DNA of 64,000 bases, taken from contig NZ_LMFA01000021.1 in the NCBI RefSeq assembly GCF_001426565.1, positions 248,001-312,000 of the forward strand, read 5' to 3'. Under the pieces are notes generated by a model. It did not search any database. It was not told where the DNA came from and saw only the letters and a list, made by a program, of their open reading frames with translations. The stretch comes from Rhizobium sp. Root482. Its GTDB lineage: Bacteria > Pseudomonadota > Alphaproteobacteria > Rhizobiales > Rhizobiaceae. The translations under genes were made by a program, and so were the position numbers. The first letter of the stretch is position 1. The number at the start of each line of letters is the position of its first letter. Of the stretch, positions 35,349-44,082 are shown piece after piece.

Positions 35349-36134
35349 TCAGGCTTGCCCGACCTTTGCCAAAAACTCAAGCGCGGCCTTCTTGAAGACC
35401 CGGTCGCCGACCGCAAGCATATGGTCGCGGCCGGGAATATCGAGCGCCGTGGCATGGGGCATGAGGGCCGCCAGCTCCTGCGCCGAGCCGGCAATATCGT
35501 CCTTGGTGCCGACAGCGATGAGCGTCGGCACGGCGATCCGGCCGACCTCATCGGCGGAGAGCAGGTCCCTGGACGTCGAAATACAGGCGGCCAGCGCCTT
35601 GCGGTCGCTGCGGGTCTGCTCGGCGAAGGCACGGAACATCCGGCCTCTTTCATGGGTGACCATATCGAGCGACGGAGCGGTCAGTGCCTCGGCGATCGGG
35701 TCCCAGTCGCCAACCCCCGTCACCATGCCGATGCCCAGGCCGCCGAGGATCAGCGACCGGACGCGCTGCGGATGGCCAAGCGCAAGGAAGGCCGAGACGC
35801 GCGCGCCCATGGAATAGCCCATGACGTGGGTGCGCGCGATCCCGAGATGATCAAGCAGGGCCGCCGCATCGCCGGCCATTGCCGGCGGATGGTAGACGGC
35901 GGGATCATGCGGCTTGTCACTCGCGCCGTGGCCGCGATTGTCGAGGGCGATCACCCGGTAGCCAGCCTCCCCCAATGTCTTTACCCAGCCAGGGGCAACC
36001 CAGTTGACCCTGGCACTGGAAGCAAAGCCGTGAATCAGCAGAATCGGATCGCCGGCGCGATCACCCTCGTCGAAATAGGCGATCGACAGGCCCTCATGGG
36101 AAAAGCTCGAAAAAGGCGGCGGGTTCAGATCCAT
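35349..36134 (-). CDS. Alpha/beta hydrolase
   Basis: 261 residues, alpha/beta-hydrolase fold. The oxyanion segment LIHGFASS is at 34-41, the nucleophile elbow GYSMGA has Ser108, an acid lies in VGTKDD near 212, and the catalytic His238 is in GRDHML. The substrate cannot be deduced. Members of this size include esterases, lactonases and 3-oxoadipate enol-lactonase-like proteins. ATG 36134 is taken (MDLNPPPFSSF), with AGGA upstream; the frame remains open 23 more codons. It is divergent from the zinc-finger protein gene. Confidence 0.85.
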   Translation of the reverse strand: MDLNPPPFSSFSHEGLSIAYFDEGDRAGDPILLIHGFASSARVNWVAPGWVKTLGEAGYRVIALDNRGHGASDKPHDPAVYHPPAMAGDAAALLDHLGIARTHVMGYSMGARVSAFLALGHPQRVRSLILGGLGIGMVTGVGDWDPIAEALTAPSLDMVTHERGRMFRAFAEQTRSDRKALAACISTSRDLLSADEVGRIAVPTLIAVGTKDDIAGSAQELAALMPHATALDIPGRDHMLAVGDRVFKKAALEFLAKVGQA

Positions 36135-36309
36135 TGGAAGCGTCCTGGTTTTTTCAGGCGAACCTACGACGCCCATCTGCCCGCGAAAACCCCGGTCAGC
36201 CAAAAAACCGGCGTCCGCGGCATCTTTGCTGCTACACTTTTGACGGAAAGCTTTCTATGGTGCCGCCGAAATTCGACGATCCTTCCAGACGATGCAATTG
36301 GAGCACGAC

Positions 36310-36555
36310 ATGGCCGCGCACGGTATTCCCCATTTCCAGAATGACGGCGGCCACGCCGTGATCGAGATCGGCGTGAAGGAATTCATGTGCACCGGCGCCT
36401 CCGTACCTTTCGATCATCCGCATATCTATATCGACATGGGCGACGACAACGAAAAGGTCTGCTCCTACTGCTCGACGCTCTACCGGTTCAATGAAAAGCT
36501 GCATGCCGACCAGACCTTGCCGGAAGGCTGCACCTTCAACGTCAGGGCGGCCTGA
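36310..36555 (+). CDS. Zinc-finger domain protein (zf-CHCC, NDUFS6-like)
   Basis: 81 residues. The metal-binding set is Cys in EFMCTGAS, His in PFDHPH, and the CSYC pair further on, the zf-CHCC pattern also seen in the mitochondrial complex I subunit NDUFS6. In alphaproteobacteria such a protein is found with complex I, though its gene is usually away from nuo. ATG 36310 (MAAHGIPHF) has GGAG upstream; an ATG at 36292 is less well placed. The next gene, the monooxygenase, starts 17 bases later, so they may be cotranscribed. Confidence 0.85.
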   Translation: MAAHGIPHFQNDGGHAVIEIGVKEFMCTGASVPFDHPHIYIDMGDDNEKVCSYCSTLYRFNEKLHADQTLPEGCTFNVRAA

Positions 36556-36572
36556 CGGCTGGCTCTGCTGAC

Positions 36573-37715
36573 ATGACGCAATCGCGGTCCGTCGCCATTG
36601 CCGGGGCCGGCATCGCCGGTCTCACCGCCGCCCTGTCCTTCGCCCGCAAGGGTTTTGCCACCGATATTTTCGAGCGGGCGCCGGCCTTGAGCGAGGTGGG
36701 TGCCGGATTGCAACTGTCTCCCAATGCGACGCGCATTCTTGACCGGCTCGGGCTGCTTTCGCAGTTGGAGCGGGCGTGGAGCGAGCCGACCAGCATCGAT
36801 CTCGTCTCCGGCACCTCGCTGCGCGCCCTCGCCTCGGTTCCTTCAGGCCCATTCGCGCGGCACCGCTGGGCGGCACCCTACGGCGTGCTCCATCGGGCGG
36901 ATCTGCAACGCGTCCTGCTCGATGCCGTGAAGGCCGAACCGCTGTGCCGGCTGCACCTCGGCGCGCCGATCGAGACATCCGGCGACCTTCCTTCTGCGGA
37001 CAGGCCGCGGCTGACGATCGGCGCCGATGGCGTCTGGTCGGCCATGAGAAACCGCGTACAAGGATCTGGAAATGCGCGGTTTTCCGGAAACATCGCCTGG
37101 CGGCTGACGCTGCGGGAAGCCGACGCGCCGACGATTTTCGACGTATCGAAGGTAACCGCCTATCTCGGCCCCGGCTGTCATCTCGTGGTCTATCCCTTGC
37201 GGAAATCCGGCCGGTTCAACCTGGTCGCCATTACTGCGGGACACGATACTGCCGAACCGGCCGATACGTCGCTTGCGGATGTCCGCGCAAAACTGCTTGC
37301 CGCTTTTGAAGGCTGGCATCCGCGCCTCCTCGACTGCCTCAAGGGAGCGGTCGAGCCGACGATCTGGCCGCTCAATGAAGTCAGCGACGGTGCCTGGCAC
37401 CAGGGCGAAAGCATCGTCCTGATCGGCGACGCGGCCCATGCGATGATGCCGTTTGCGGCCCAGGGCGCCGCCATGGCGATCGAGGACGGGTTCGAACTTG
37501 CCGCCTTCGTTGCCGACGGCCAGCCGCTTGCCGCCTTCGCGGCCCACCGCAAACGCCGAATCGCGAGAGTACGGGCACGCGGCGATTTCAACCGATTTGC
37601 CTATCACGCTCGTGGCCCCATCCGGCTTGGCCGCGATCTCGTCCTGTCGATGCGGCGGCCGGAAAGCCTGGCCGCCGATTTCGACTGGCTCTACGGCTAT
37701 CAGCCGCGCGACTGA
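36573..37715 (+). CDS. FAD-dependent monooxygenase
   Basis: 380 residues, class A flavoprotein hydroxylase fold. The dinucleotide-binding GAGIAG is at 11-16, the GADGVWSAMRNRV block lies near 150, and the second FAD motif GDAAHAMMPFAAQGA near 287. The closest known enzymes are salicylate or 6-hydroxynicotinate monooxygenase-like proteins, but the substrate is not evident. It is convergent with metC, with two bases between the stop codons, and no terminator is visible there. Confidence 0.88.
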   Translation: MTQSRSVAIAGAGIAGLTAALSFARKGFATDIFERAPALSEVGAGLQLSPNATRILDRLGLLSQLERAWSEPTSIDLVSGTSLRALASVPSGPFARHRWAAPYGVLHRADLQRVLLDAVKAEPLCRLHLGAPIETSGDLPSADRPRLTIGADGVWSAMRNRVQGSGNARFSGNIAWRLTLREADAPTIFDVSKVTAYLGPGCHLVVYPLRKSGRFNLVAITAGHDTAEPADTSLADVRAKLLAAFEGWHPRLLDCLKGAVEPTIWPLNEVSDGAWHQGESIVLIGDAAHAMMPFAAQGAAMAIEDGFELAAFVADGQPLAAFAAHRKRRIARVRARGDFNRFAYHARGPIRLGRDLVLSMRRPESLAADFDWLYGYQPRD

Positions 37716-37717
37716 CC

Positions 37718-38908
37718 TCAGACGGCTGCCGCCGCCGCAAGGCCGGCCTCGATATCCCGGCGAATGTCCGCCACATCCTCGAGGCCGATCTGAAGGCGAA
37801 TGACCGGGCCCTCGGTCGGCGCCTTGCAGATCCTGCGATCCGACAGGCCGACGTGCACGGCAAGGCTCTCATAGCCGCCCCAGGAATAACCGAGCCCGAA
37901 CAGGGACAGGGCATCGAGGAAGGCATGCGCCTTCGGCTTGAAGCGGTCGGGGCTTTCGGCTTTCAGGACAATCGAGAATATGCCGCTTGATCCGGTGAAA
38001 TCGCGCTTCCAGAGAGCGTGTCCCGGAAAACTCGGCAAGGCAGGATGCAGAACCCGGGCCACATCCTCCCGCTGCTCCAGCCATCTCGCGATGGTCAAGG
38101 TGCTTTCCTGATGCCGGTCGAGGCGAACGCCCATGGTTCGCAGTCCGCGCAGGATCTGGTAGCTGTCATCAGGCGAACCGCAGACGCCGAGCGTGATATT
38201 GGTTTCCTGCAACTGCTCCCAATGGGCAGCGTTGGCCGAAACGGTGCCCATGAGGATATCGGAATGACCGGAAGGATATTTCGTCGCCGCATGGATGGAA
38301 ATATCGACGCCATGATCAAGCGGCTTGAAATAGAGCGGCGTCGCCCAGGTATTGTCCATGGTCACCACGCATCCGTGACGATGGGCCACGGCGGAAATCG
38401 CCGAAATATCCTGCATCTCGAATGTATTGGATCCGGGCGCCTCGGTATGGACGAGCCGGGTGTTCGGCTTGATCAGGCTTTCGATGCCGGCGCCGATCAT
38501 CGGATCGTAGTAATCGACGCTCACACCCAGCCGCTTCAGCATCGTGTCGCAGAAATGCCGCGTGGGAAAATAGACCGAATCGACGATTAGCGCGTGATCC
38601 CCGGCAGACAGGAAGCCGAGAAAGGGCACGGTGACGGCAGCAAGCCCCGAGGGCACGAGAATGGTGCCGGCCGAGCCCTCCAGCGCGTTGATTGCTTCGC
38701 ACAACGCATCGGTGGTCGGCGTGCCGCGCGTGCCATAGGTGTATTTCTGCTCCCGGGTCTCCATGGTCTTTGCGTTTGGAAACAGCACCGTGGAGGCATG
38801 TACGACGGGCGGATTCACGAATCCGTAATAGTCCGAAGGCGTGTGGCCGATATGGCTCAAACGCGTGTTCATGCCCGCCTTCGCGAGGAAATTCAGTTTA
38901 TCATTCAT
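37718..38908 (-). CDS. metC: Cystathionine beta-lyase
   Basis: 396 residues, PLP enzyme of the Cys/Met metabolism family. It cleaves cystathionine to homocysteine, pyruvate and ammonia. The PLP lysine is Lys210 in HAATKYPSGHSD, the same number as in E. coli MetC. The cofactor block VPSGLAAVTVP and EAPGSNTFE are present. ATG 38908 is used. It stands divergent from aapJ across a 341-base gap. Some relatives are methionine gamma-lyases, but the N-terminus (HIGHTPSDYYGFVNPPV) is that of rhizobial cystathionine beta-lyase. Confidence 0.92.
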   Translation of the reverse strand: MNDKLNFLAKAGMNTRLSHIGHTPSDYYGFVNPPVVHASTVLFPNAKTMETREQKYTYGTRGTPTTDALCEAINALEGSAGTILVPSGLAAVTVPFLGFLSAGDHALIVDSVYFPTRHFCDTMLKRLGVSVDYYDPMIGAGIESLIKPNTRLVHTEAPGSNTFEMQDISAISAVAHRHGCVVTMDNTWATPLYFKPLDHGVDISIHAATKYPSGHSDILMGTVSANAAHWEQLQETNITLGVCGSPDDSYQILRGLRTMGVRLDRHQESTLTIARWLEQREDVARVLHPALPSFPGHALWKRDFTGSSGIFSIVLKAESPDRFKPKAHAFLDALSLFGLGYSWGGYESLAVHVGLSDRRICKAPTEGPVIRLQIGLEDVADIRRDIEAGLAAAAAV

Positions 38909-39249
38909 GGGAAAATCCGTCCGGGAAACATCACCAGGCTGTTGTCGGCCGACGATCGGAAACCGTCAAGAGGGTTGTTTCCAAGCGGGCGCAAAACATA
39001 AAAGATCGCGTTTGGCGTCTTTTTGATCAGAAAACCACGCATGACGGCGAAAAAACGAGCAAAAAATGGCCGCCATCGATGAATTATGTCGTCCAATCCA
39101 CAAAATCGGCGCAACGTCTTGACCCTGCGCTGTTTTGGGCATGAGATAGACGGCACTCGCGCCAGGAGGGTGGCGGGGGCCGCGCCTGGCGCCCTGATCG
39201 GGCGGCATGTTCGGGACGAGAACAAAGATAACAGAAAAAGGTTCTAAAA
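38909..39249. other. Divergent intergenic region metC / aapJ
   Basis: 341 bases without a gene. A TTGACC -35-like element (CTTGAC at 39118-39123) points toward aapJ, but I see no clear -10 at the right spacing. An 8-bp inverted repeat GCGCCAGG/CCTGGCGC (39159-39166 and 39185-39192) lies in the likely aapJ leader. AAAGG at about 39237-39241 is the aapJ ribosome binding site. Only moderately convincing. Confidence 0.4.
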
Positions 39250-40275
39250 ATGGCAAAAACGATTCTGACAGCGCTGATCGGCGCTGCCGTCATGGGGATT
39301 GGCGCACAGGCAGCATCCGCGGCTACGCTCGACGATGTCAAGGCAAAGGGCTTCCTGCAGTGCGGAGTCAATACAGGCCTGACCGGCTTTGCTGCGCCCG
39401 ATGCTTCGGGCAACTGGAGCGGTTTCGACGTTGACTACTGCAAGGCCATTGCCGCAGCGATCTTCGGCGACGCGACCAAGGTGAAATATACGCCGACCTC
39501 TGCCAAGGACCGTTTTCCGGCGCTGCAGTCGGGCGAAGTGGACGTGCTCGCACGTAACACGACCTGGACCATCAACCGCGACACGGCACTCGGCTTCAAT
39601 TTCCGCCCCGTCAATTATTACGACGGCCAGGGCTTCATGGTCCGCAAGAGCCTGAACGTGAAATCCGCACTCGAACTGTCCGGCGCCGCCGTTTGCGTCC
39701 AGACCGGCACGACGACGGAACTGAACCTGGCCGACTATTTCAAGGCCAACAATCTTCAGTACAATCCGGTCGTCTTTGAAAAGCTCGAAGAGGTTAACGC
39801 CGCCTATGACGCCGGCCGTTGCGACGTCTACACGACCGACCAGTCCGGCCTCTATTCGCTGCGCCTGACGCTGGCCGCACCGGACGATCACATGATCCTG
39901 CCGGAAATCATTTCCAAGGAGCCGCTTGGACCGGCCGTCCGCCAGGGCGACGACCAGTGGTTCGACATTGTCAGCTGGGTCCACTATGCGCTGGTCGGTG
40001 CTGAAGATTTCGGCATCACGACGGCCAATGTGGAAGAAATGAAGAAGTCCGCCAACCCGGACATCCAGCGCTTCCTCGGCGTCGAGGCCGATACCAAGAT
40101 TGGCACCGATCTCGGCCTGGACAATGACTGGGCCGTCAAGGTCATCAAGGCCGTCGGCAATTACGGCGAAATCTTCGACCGCAATATCGGCGCCAGCAGC
40201 CCGCTGAAGATCGAACGCGGCCTCAATGCGCTGTGGAGCAAGGGCGGCATTCAGTACGCTCCTCCGGTCCGCTAA
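39250..40275 (+). CDS. aapJ: General L-amino acid ABC transporter, substrate-binding protein
   Basis: 341 residues. The signal peptide covers about 1-24 (AASA|AT). It is a periplasmic binding protein of the AapJ/YhdW type with the opening LDDVKAKGFLQCGVNTGLTG. In rhizobia AapJQMP takes up a wide range of L-amino acids and influences nodulation and nitrogen exchange. The gene is followed by a strong hairpin before aapQ, consistent with higher expression of the binding protein than of the permease. It is first of a four-gene operon. Confidence 0.96.
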   Translation: MAKTILTALIGAAVMGIGAQAASAATLDDVKAKGFLQCGVNTGLTGFAAPDASGNWSGFDVDYCKAIAAAIFGDATKVKYTPTSAKDRFPALQSGEVDVLARNTTWTINRDTALGFNFRPVNYYDGQGFMVRKSLNVKSALELSGAAVCVQTGTTTELNLADYFKANNLQYNPVVFEKLEEVNAAYDAGRCDVYTTDQSGLYSLRLTLAAPDDHMILPEIISKEPLGPAVRQGDDQWFDIVSWVHYALVGAEDFGITTANVEEMKKSANPDIQRFLGVEADTKIGTDLGLDNDWAVKVIKAVGNYGEIFDRNIGASSPLKIERGLNALWSKGGIQYAPPVR

Positions 40276-40289
40276 GACCGCTTGACGAC

Positions 40290-40317
40290 GGAGAAAGCGG
40301 CTTTGGCCGCTTTCTCC
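40290..40317 (+). terminator. Intra-operon hairpin between aapJ and aapQ
   Basis: Perfect 12-bp stem GGAGAAAGCGGC/GCCGCTTTCTCC with a TTTG loop, 15 bases after the aapJ stop. The tail is TTACAAAA, not a full U-run, so it probably stabilises the aapJ message or causes partial termination. Confidence 0.7.
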
Positions 40318-40372
40318 TTACAAAAATAAGTATCGCTCGAAACAGGGCGAACAGGGGAATAAGAGGCTCTGA

Positions 40373-41566
40373 ATGACAGTTGACGCCACCATTGCGCGCG
40401 GCAAGGACAAGCCGTCAGGCTCAATTTTAAACGACCCGAAAGTCCGCGGCATCATCTACCAGGCGATCACGCTGATCCTGCTCGCGGCCTTCGTATACTG
40501 GGTCGCTTCGAACACCGTCGAAAATCTCAGGCGCGCCAATATCGCCTCGGGCTATGATTTCCTGAACGGACGCGCCGGCTTCGATGTCGGCCAGTCGCTG
40601 ATCGCCTTCACGAGCGATTCCACCTATGGGCGGGCGCTTTTCGTCGGCTTCTTCAATACGATTCTGGTCGCCGTCACCGGCATCATCACCGCGACGATCA
40701 TCGGCTTCCTGGTCGGCATCGGCCGACTGTCGAAAAACTGGTTGATTGCCAAGCTATCGCTTGTCTATGTCGAGGTGTTTCGCAATATCCCGCCGTTGCT
40801 CGTGATCTTCTTCTGGTATTCCGGCGTTCTCGCCGTCCTGCCGCATCCGCGCGATTCGCTGCATCTGCCGATGGATATCTATGTGAACAATCGCGGATTG
40901 GCGTTTCCCAGTCCCGTCTTCAACGCCAATTCGCAGTACACGCTCTACGCATTGATCGTCGCGGTGATCGCCAGCATCGCGATCGCGCAGTTTGCCCGCA
41001 AACGGCAGATGGAAACCGGACAGCGGTTCCCGCTTCTCTGGACCGTGCTTGGCCTGCTCATCGGCCTGCCGCTCCTCACCTTCTTCGTTACCGGCATGCC
41101 GATCTCCTTCGACATCCCGGTCGCCGGAAAATTCAACCTGACCGGCGGCATGGTCGTTGGCCCGGAATTCCTGTCGCTTTATCTGGCGCTGTCCTTCTAC
41201 ACCGCCGCCTTCATTGCAGAGATCGTGCGCGCCGGCATCCGCGGCGTAAGCCACGGCCAGTCGGAGGCCGCCCATGCCCTGGGCGTCCGCCCTGGCTTGA
41301 CAACGCGCCTCGTGGTCGTGCCGCAGGCGCTGCGCATCATCATTCCGCCGCTGACCAGCCAGTATCTCAACCTCACGAAGAACTCGTCACTGGCCATCGC
41401 GATCGGCTATGCCGACCTCGTCGCGGTCGGCGGAACCATTCTCAACCAGACCGGCCAGGCGGTTGAAATCGTCAGCATCTGGATCGTCGTCTATCTGACG
41501 CTCAGCCTGACGACCTCGCTGCTCATGAACTGGTTCAACGCCAAGATGGCACTGGTGGAGAGATAA
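40373..41566 (+). CDS. aapQ: General L-amino acid ABC transporter permease AapQ
   Basis: 397 residues, inner-membrane subunit of the His/Glu/Gln permease class. The N-terminal half has membrane helices separated by a large insertion (about 170-260) typical of AapQ. The conserved ATPase-contact loop EAAHALGVRPGLTTRLVVVP lies near residue 303. AGAGG six bases upstream supports ATG 40373. It pairs with AapM, whose ATG is three bases after the aapQ stop. Confidence 0.95.
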   Translation: MTVDATIARGKDKPSGSILNDPKVRGIIYQAITLILLAAFVYWVASNTVENLRRANIASGYDFLNGRAGFDVGQSLIAFTSDSTYGRALFVGFFNTILVAVTGIITATIIGFLVGIGRLSKNWLIAKLSLVYVEVFRNIPPLLVIFFWYSGVLAVLPHPRDSLHLPMDIYVNNRGLAFPSPVFNANSQYTLYALIVAVIASIAIAQFARKRQMETGQRFPLLWTVLGLLIGLPLLTFFVTGMPISFDIPVAGKFNLTGGMVVGPEFLSLYLALSFYTAAFIAEIVRAGIRGVSHGQSEAAHALGVRPGLTTRLVVVPQALRIIIPPLTSQYLNLTKNSSLAIAIGYADLVAVGGTILNQTGQAVEIVSIWIVVYLTLSLTTSLLMNWFNAKMALVER

Positions 41567-41569
41567 GCC

Positions 41570-42730
41570 ATGAGCACATATCCAACCCAATTCGTTCGCA
41601 GCAGCATGCTGGAGCCGTCCACTCCCCCGACACTTGAAAAAGGCTATATTGCCTGGGCCCGCAAAAACCTGTTCGCCACACCGTCGGACGCCGTTTTGAC
41701 AATCCTGGCGCTGCTGCTGCTTGCCTGGTTCCTACCGCCGGTCATCAACTGGCTGTTCATTAACGCATCCTGGACGGGGGGCGGCCGCGGCGTTTGCGCA
41801 ACGGTCGCACAGGGCGGTTCACAGCCGGAAAACTGGACCGGCGCATGCTGGGCCTTTGTCGGCGCCAAGTTCGACCAGTTCCTCTTCGGCCGGTATCCGG
41901 TGGAGGAACGCTGGCGCCCGGCGCTCGTGGGCATTCTGTTCGTCGCCCTGCTCGTTCCGATGCTCATCCCGAAAATTCCCTACAAGGGATGGAATGCCAT
42001 CCTCCTGTTCGGCGTCCTGCCGATCGTGGCCTTCTTCCTGCTCATCGGCGGCATGTTCCTCGGCCTGGAATATGTGGAGACCCCGCTCTGGGGCGGCCTG
42101 ATGGTGACGCTCATTCTGTCCTTTGTCGGGATCGCGGTGTCGCTGCCGCTCGGTATCGCGCTGGCGCTCGGGCGACGATCGACCATGCCGGTGATCCGGC
42201 TGTTCTGCACGATCTTCATCGAGATCGTCCGCGGCATTCCGCTGATTACCGTGCTGTTCATGGCCAGCGTCATGCTTCCCTTGTTCCTGCCGCAAGGCAT
42301 GACGGTCGACAAATTCCTTCGGGCGCTGATCGGCGTGTCGATGTTTGCCTCGGCCTATATGGCTGAAGTTATCCGGGGCGGATTGCAGGCCATCCCCAAA
42401 GGCCAGGCGGAAGGTGCCGATTCGCTGGGCCTGAGCTATTGGCAGAAGATGCGGCTGATCATCCTGCCGCAGGCTCTGAAACTGGTCATCCCGGGCATCG
42501 TCAACACCTTTATCGGCCTGTTCAAGGATACGTCGCTGGTTTCCATCATCGGCATGTTCGACCTGCTCGGCATCGTTCGCCAGAACTTTTCCGACGCCAA
42601 TTGGGCCTCCCCGGTGACGCCGCTGTCGGGTCTGGTCTTTGCCGGTTTCACTTTCTGGCTTTTCTGCTTCGGCATGTCGCGCTATTCAGGGTTCATGGAA
42701 CGAAAGCTCGACAAGGGCCACAAACGATAA
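41570..42730 (+). CDS. aapM: General L-amino acid ABC transporter permease AapM
   Basis: 386 residues, second inner-membrane subunit. Several helices are visible; the EAA-type loop ([18 protein letters not shown]) lies near residue 282, and [13 protein letters not shown] follows. A Trp- and Cys-containing periplasmic segment near 70-100 is typical of AapM. It is followed after 18 bases by the ATPase gene aapP. Confidence 0.95.
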   Translation: MSTYPTQFVRSSMLEPSTPPTLEKGYIAWARKNLFATPSDAVLTILALLLLAWFLPPVINWLFINASWTGGGRGVCATVAQGGSQPENWTGACWAFVGAKFDQFLFGRYPVEERWRPALVGILFVALLVPMLIPKIPYKGWNAILLFGVLPIVAFFLLIGGMFLGLEYVETPLWGGLMVTLILSFVGIAVSLPLGIALALGRRSTMPVIRLFCTIFIEIVRGIPLITVLFMASVMLPLFLPQGMTVDKFLRALIGVSMFASAYMAEVIRGGLQAIPKGQAEGADSLGLSYWQKMRLIILPQALKLVIPGIVNTFIGLFKDTSLVSIIGMFDLLGIVRQNFSDANWASPVTPLSGLVFAGFTFWLFCFGMSRYSGFMERKLDKGHKR

Positions 42731-42748
42731 AATATAAGGGGAAAACTC

Positions 42749-43525
42749 ATGGCAAACGAAGCCACGCCGCTAAAAGTCGAAGTGTCGTCCACCGACGTCG
42801 CCGTTGAAATCGTCAACATGAACAAGTGGTACGGAGACTTCCATGTTCTGCGCGATATCAATCTCAAGGTCATGCGCGGTGAGCGGATCGTCGTCGCCGG
42901 CCCTTCCGGCTCCGGAAAATCGACCATGATCCGATGCATCAACCGTCTGGAAGAACACCAGAAAGGCAAGATCCTCGTCGATGGCATCGAGCTTACCAAC
43001 GACCTGAAGAAGATCGACGAAGTGCGCCGCGAAGTTGGAATGGTGTTCCAGCACTTCAACCTCTTCCCGCATCTGACGATCCTGGAAAACTGCACGCTGG
43101 CGCCGATCTGGGTGCGCAAGATGCCGAAGAAGCAGGCCGACGAAGTCGCCATGCACTTCCTCACGCGGGTAAAAATCCCCGAACAGGCCCATAAATATCC
43201 GGGCCAGCTTTCCGGCGGCCAGCAGCAGCGCGTGGCGATCGCCCGCTCGCTCTGCATGAATCCGCGCGTCATGCTGTTCGACGAGCCGACATCGGCGCTC
43301 GACCCGGAAATGATCAAGGAAGTGCTCGACACCATGGTCGGTCTTGCCGAAGAAGGCATGACGATGGTGTGCGTCACCCATGAAATGGGCTTTGCCCGCC
43401 AGGTGGCGAACCGCGTCATCTTCATGGACCAGGGCCAGATCGTCGAGCAGAACGAGCCGGCCGCCTTCTTCGACAATCCGCAGCACGAGCGCACCAAGCT
43501 GTTCCTCAGCCAGATCCTGCACTAG
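42749..43525 (+). CDS. aapP: General L-amino acid ABC transporter ATP-binding protein
   Basis: 258 residues. Walker [10 protein letters not shown] is at 51-59, the signature LSGGQQQR near 156, Walker [14 protein letters not shown] near 176 and the switch His in CVTHEMG. It drives the AapQM channel. AAGGGG upstream fixes ATG 42749. It is the last gene of the operon, which ends at a strong terminator 23 bases after the stop. Confidence 0.97.
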   Translation: MANEATPLKVEVSSTDVAVEIVNMNKWYGDFHVLRDINLKVMRGERIVVAGPSGSGKSTMIRCINRLEEHQKGKILVDGIELTNDLKKIDEVRREVGMVFQHFNLFPHLTILENCTLAPIWVRKMPKKQADEVAMHFLTRVKIPEQAHKYPGQLSGGQQQRVAIARSLCMNPRVMLFDEPTSALDPEMIKEVLDTMVGLAEEGMTMVCVTHEMGFARQVANRVIFMDQGQIVEQNEPAAFFDNPQHERTKLFLSQILH

Positions 43526-43548
43526 GCGCTGTCGCCATGATCAAAGGA

Positions 43549-43576
43549 CAGGCCCACCATATTCGTGGTGGGCCTG
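43549..43576 (+). terminator. Terminator of the aap operon
   Basis: Eleven-bp perfect stem CAGGCCCACCA/TGGTGGGCCTG with a six-base loop, followed by TTTCATTT. Confidence 0.88.
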
Positions 43577-43653
43577 TTTCATTTCGACTTGATTATTTCG
43601 GCAAAGAGTTTTCGCTACCGGTCATACAGACTGCGGCGAAGGCGCATTGGCGC

Positions 43654-43932
43654 TCAGCGCAGGGTTCCGCCGTCGATCACCGCGCGTGCCTTCCTCGCCA
43701 GCGGATGGTCCGGATGGCGACGGATGAAGCGTTCATAAGCCTCGCGCGTGCCTTTCTTTACGACGCCGTCATATTCGGACTGCACGGCCGCTTCGACATC
43801 CGGCCCCGGCGCCATGATGCCGCCGGTTCCTTCCGGTGCCTGCGTTGCGGAAGCAGGGCCACTTATCACACCTGAAAAAGCGGCCGCCAGAAACACGAAA
43901 AATGACCAGGGCCTGCGAATATCGATCTGCAT
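43654..43932 (-). CDS. Small exported protein of unknown function
   Basis: 92 residues. The signal peptide covers about 1-30 (PASA|TQAP). A Gly/Pro-rich stretch is followed by a short helical segment EYDGVVKKGTREAYERFIRRH that ends HPDHPLARKARAVI, resembling half of a TPR-like helix pair of the kind used in periplasmic scaffold proteins. I do not recognise a named family. It is convergent with aapP and divergent from the metalloprotease gene; the 150-base gap between them carries a 16-bp palindrome. Confidence 0.6.
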   Translation of the reverse strand: MQIDIRRPWSFFVFLAAAFSGVISGPASATQAPEGTGGIMAPGPDVEAAVQSEYDGVVKKGTREAYERFIRRHPDHPLARKARAVIDGGTLR

Positions 43933-43972
43933 GTCACCATCTTTTCAGCTTCGGGAAACTTTGTCATATTAG

Positions 43973-43988
43973 ACTATCTTGAGATAGT
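43973..43988. promoter_or_regulatory. 16-bp palindrome between small exported protein and metalloprotease
   Basis: ACTATCT-TG-AGATAGT, perfect arms of seven bases, in the divergent gap of the two genes. It is in the position of an operator for either promoter, but the regulator is unknown. Confidence 0.4.
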
Positions 43989-44082
43989 ATTCTGCTTATA
44001 GAAACAATTGCGCATTCTAAAAATTCGATGTCGCGATGGAACCGACCGCGCGCATTGCCTTCCCCTAACAAGAGAAAAATCG

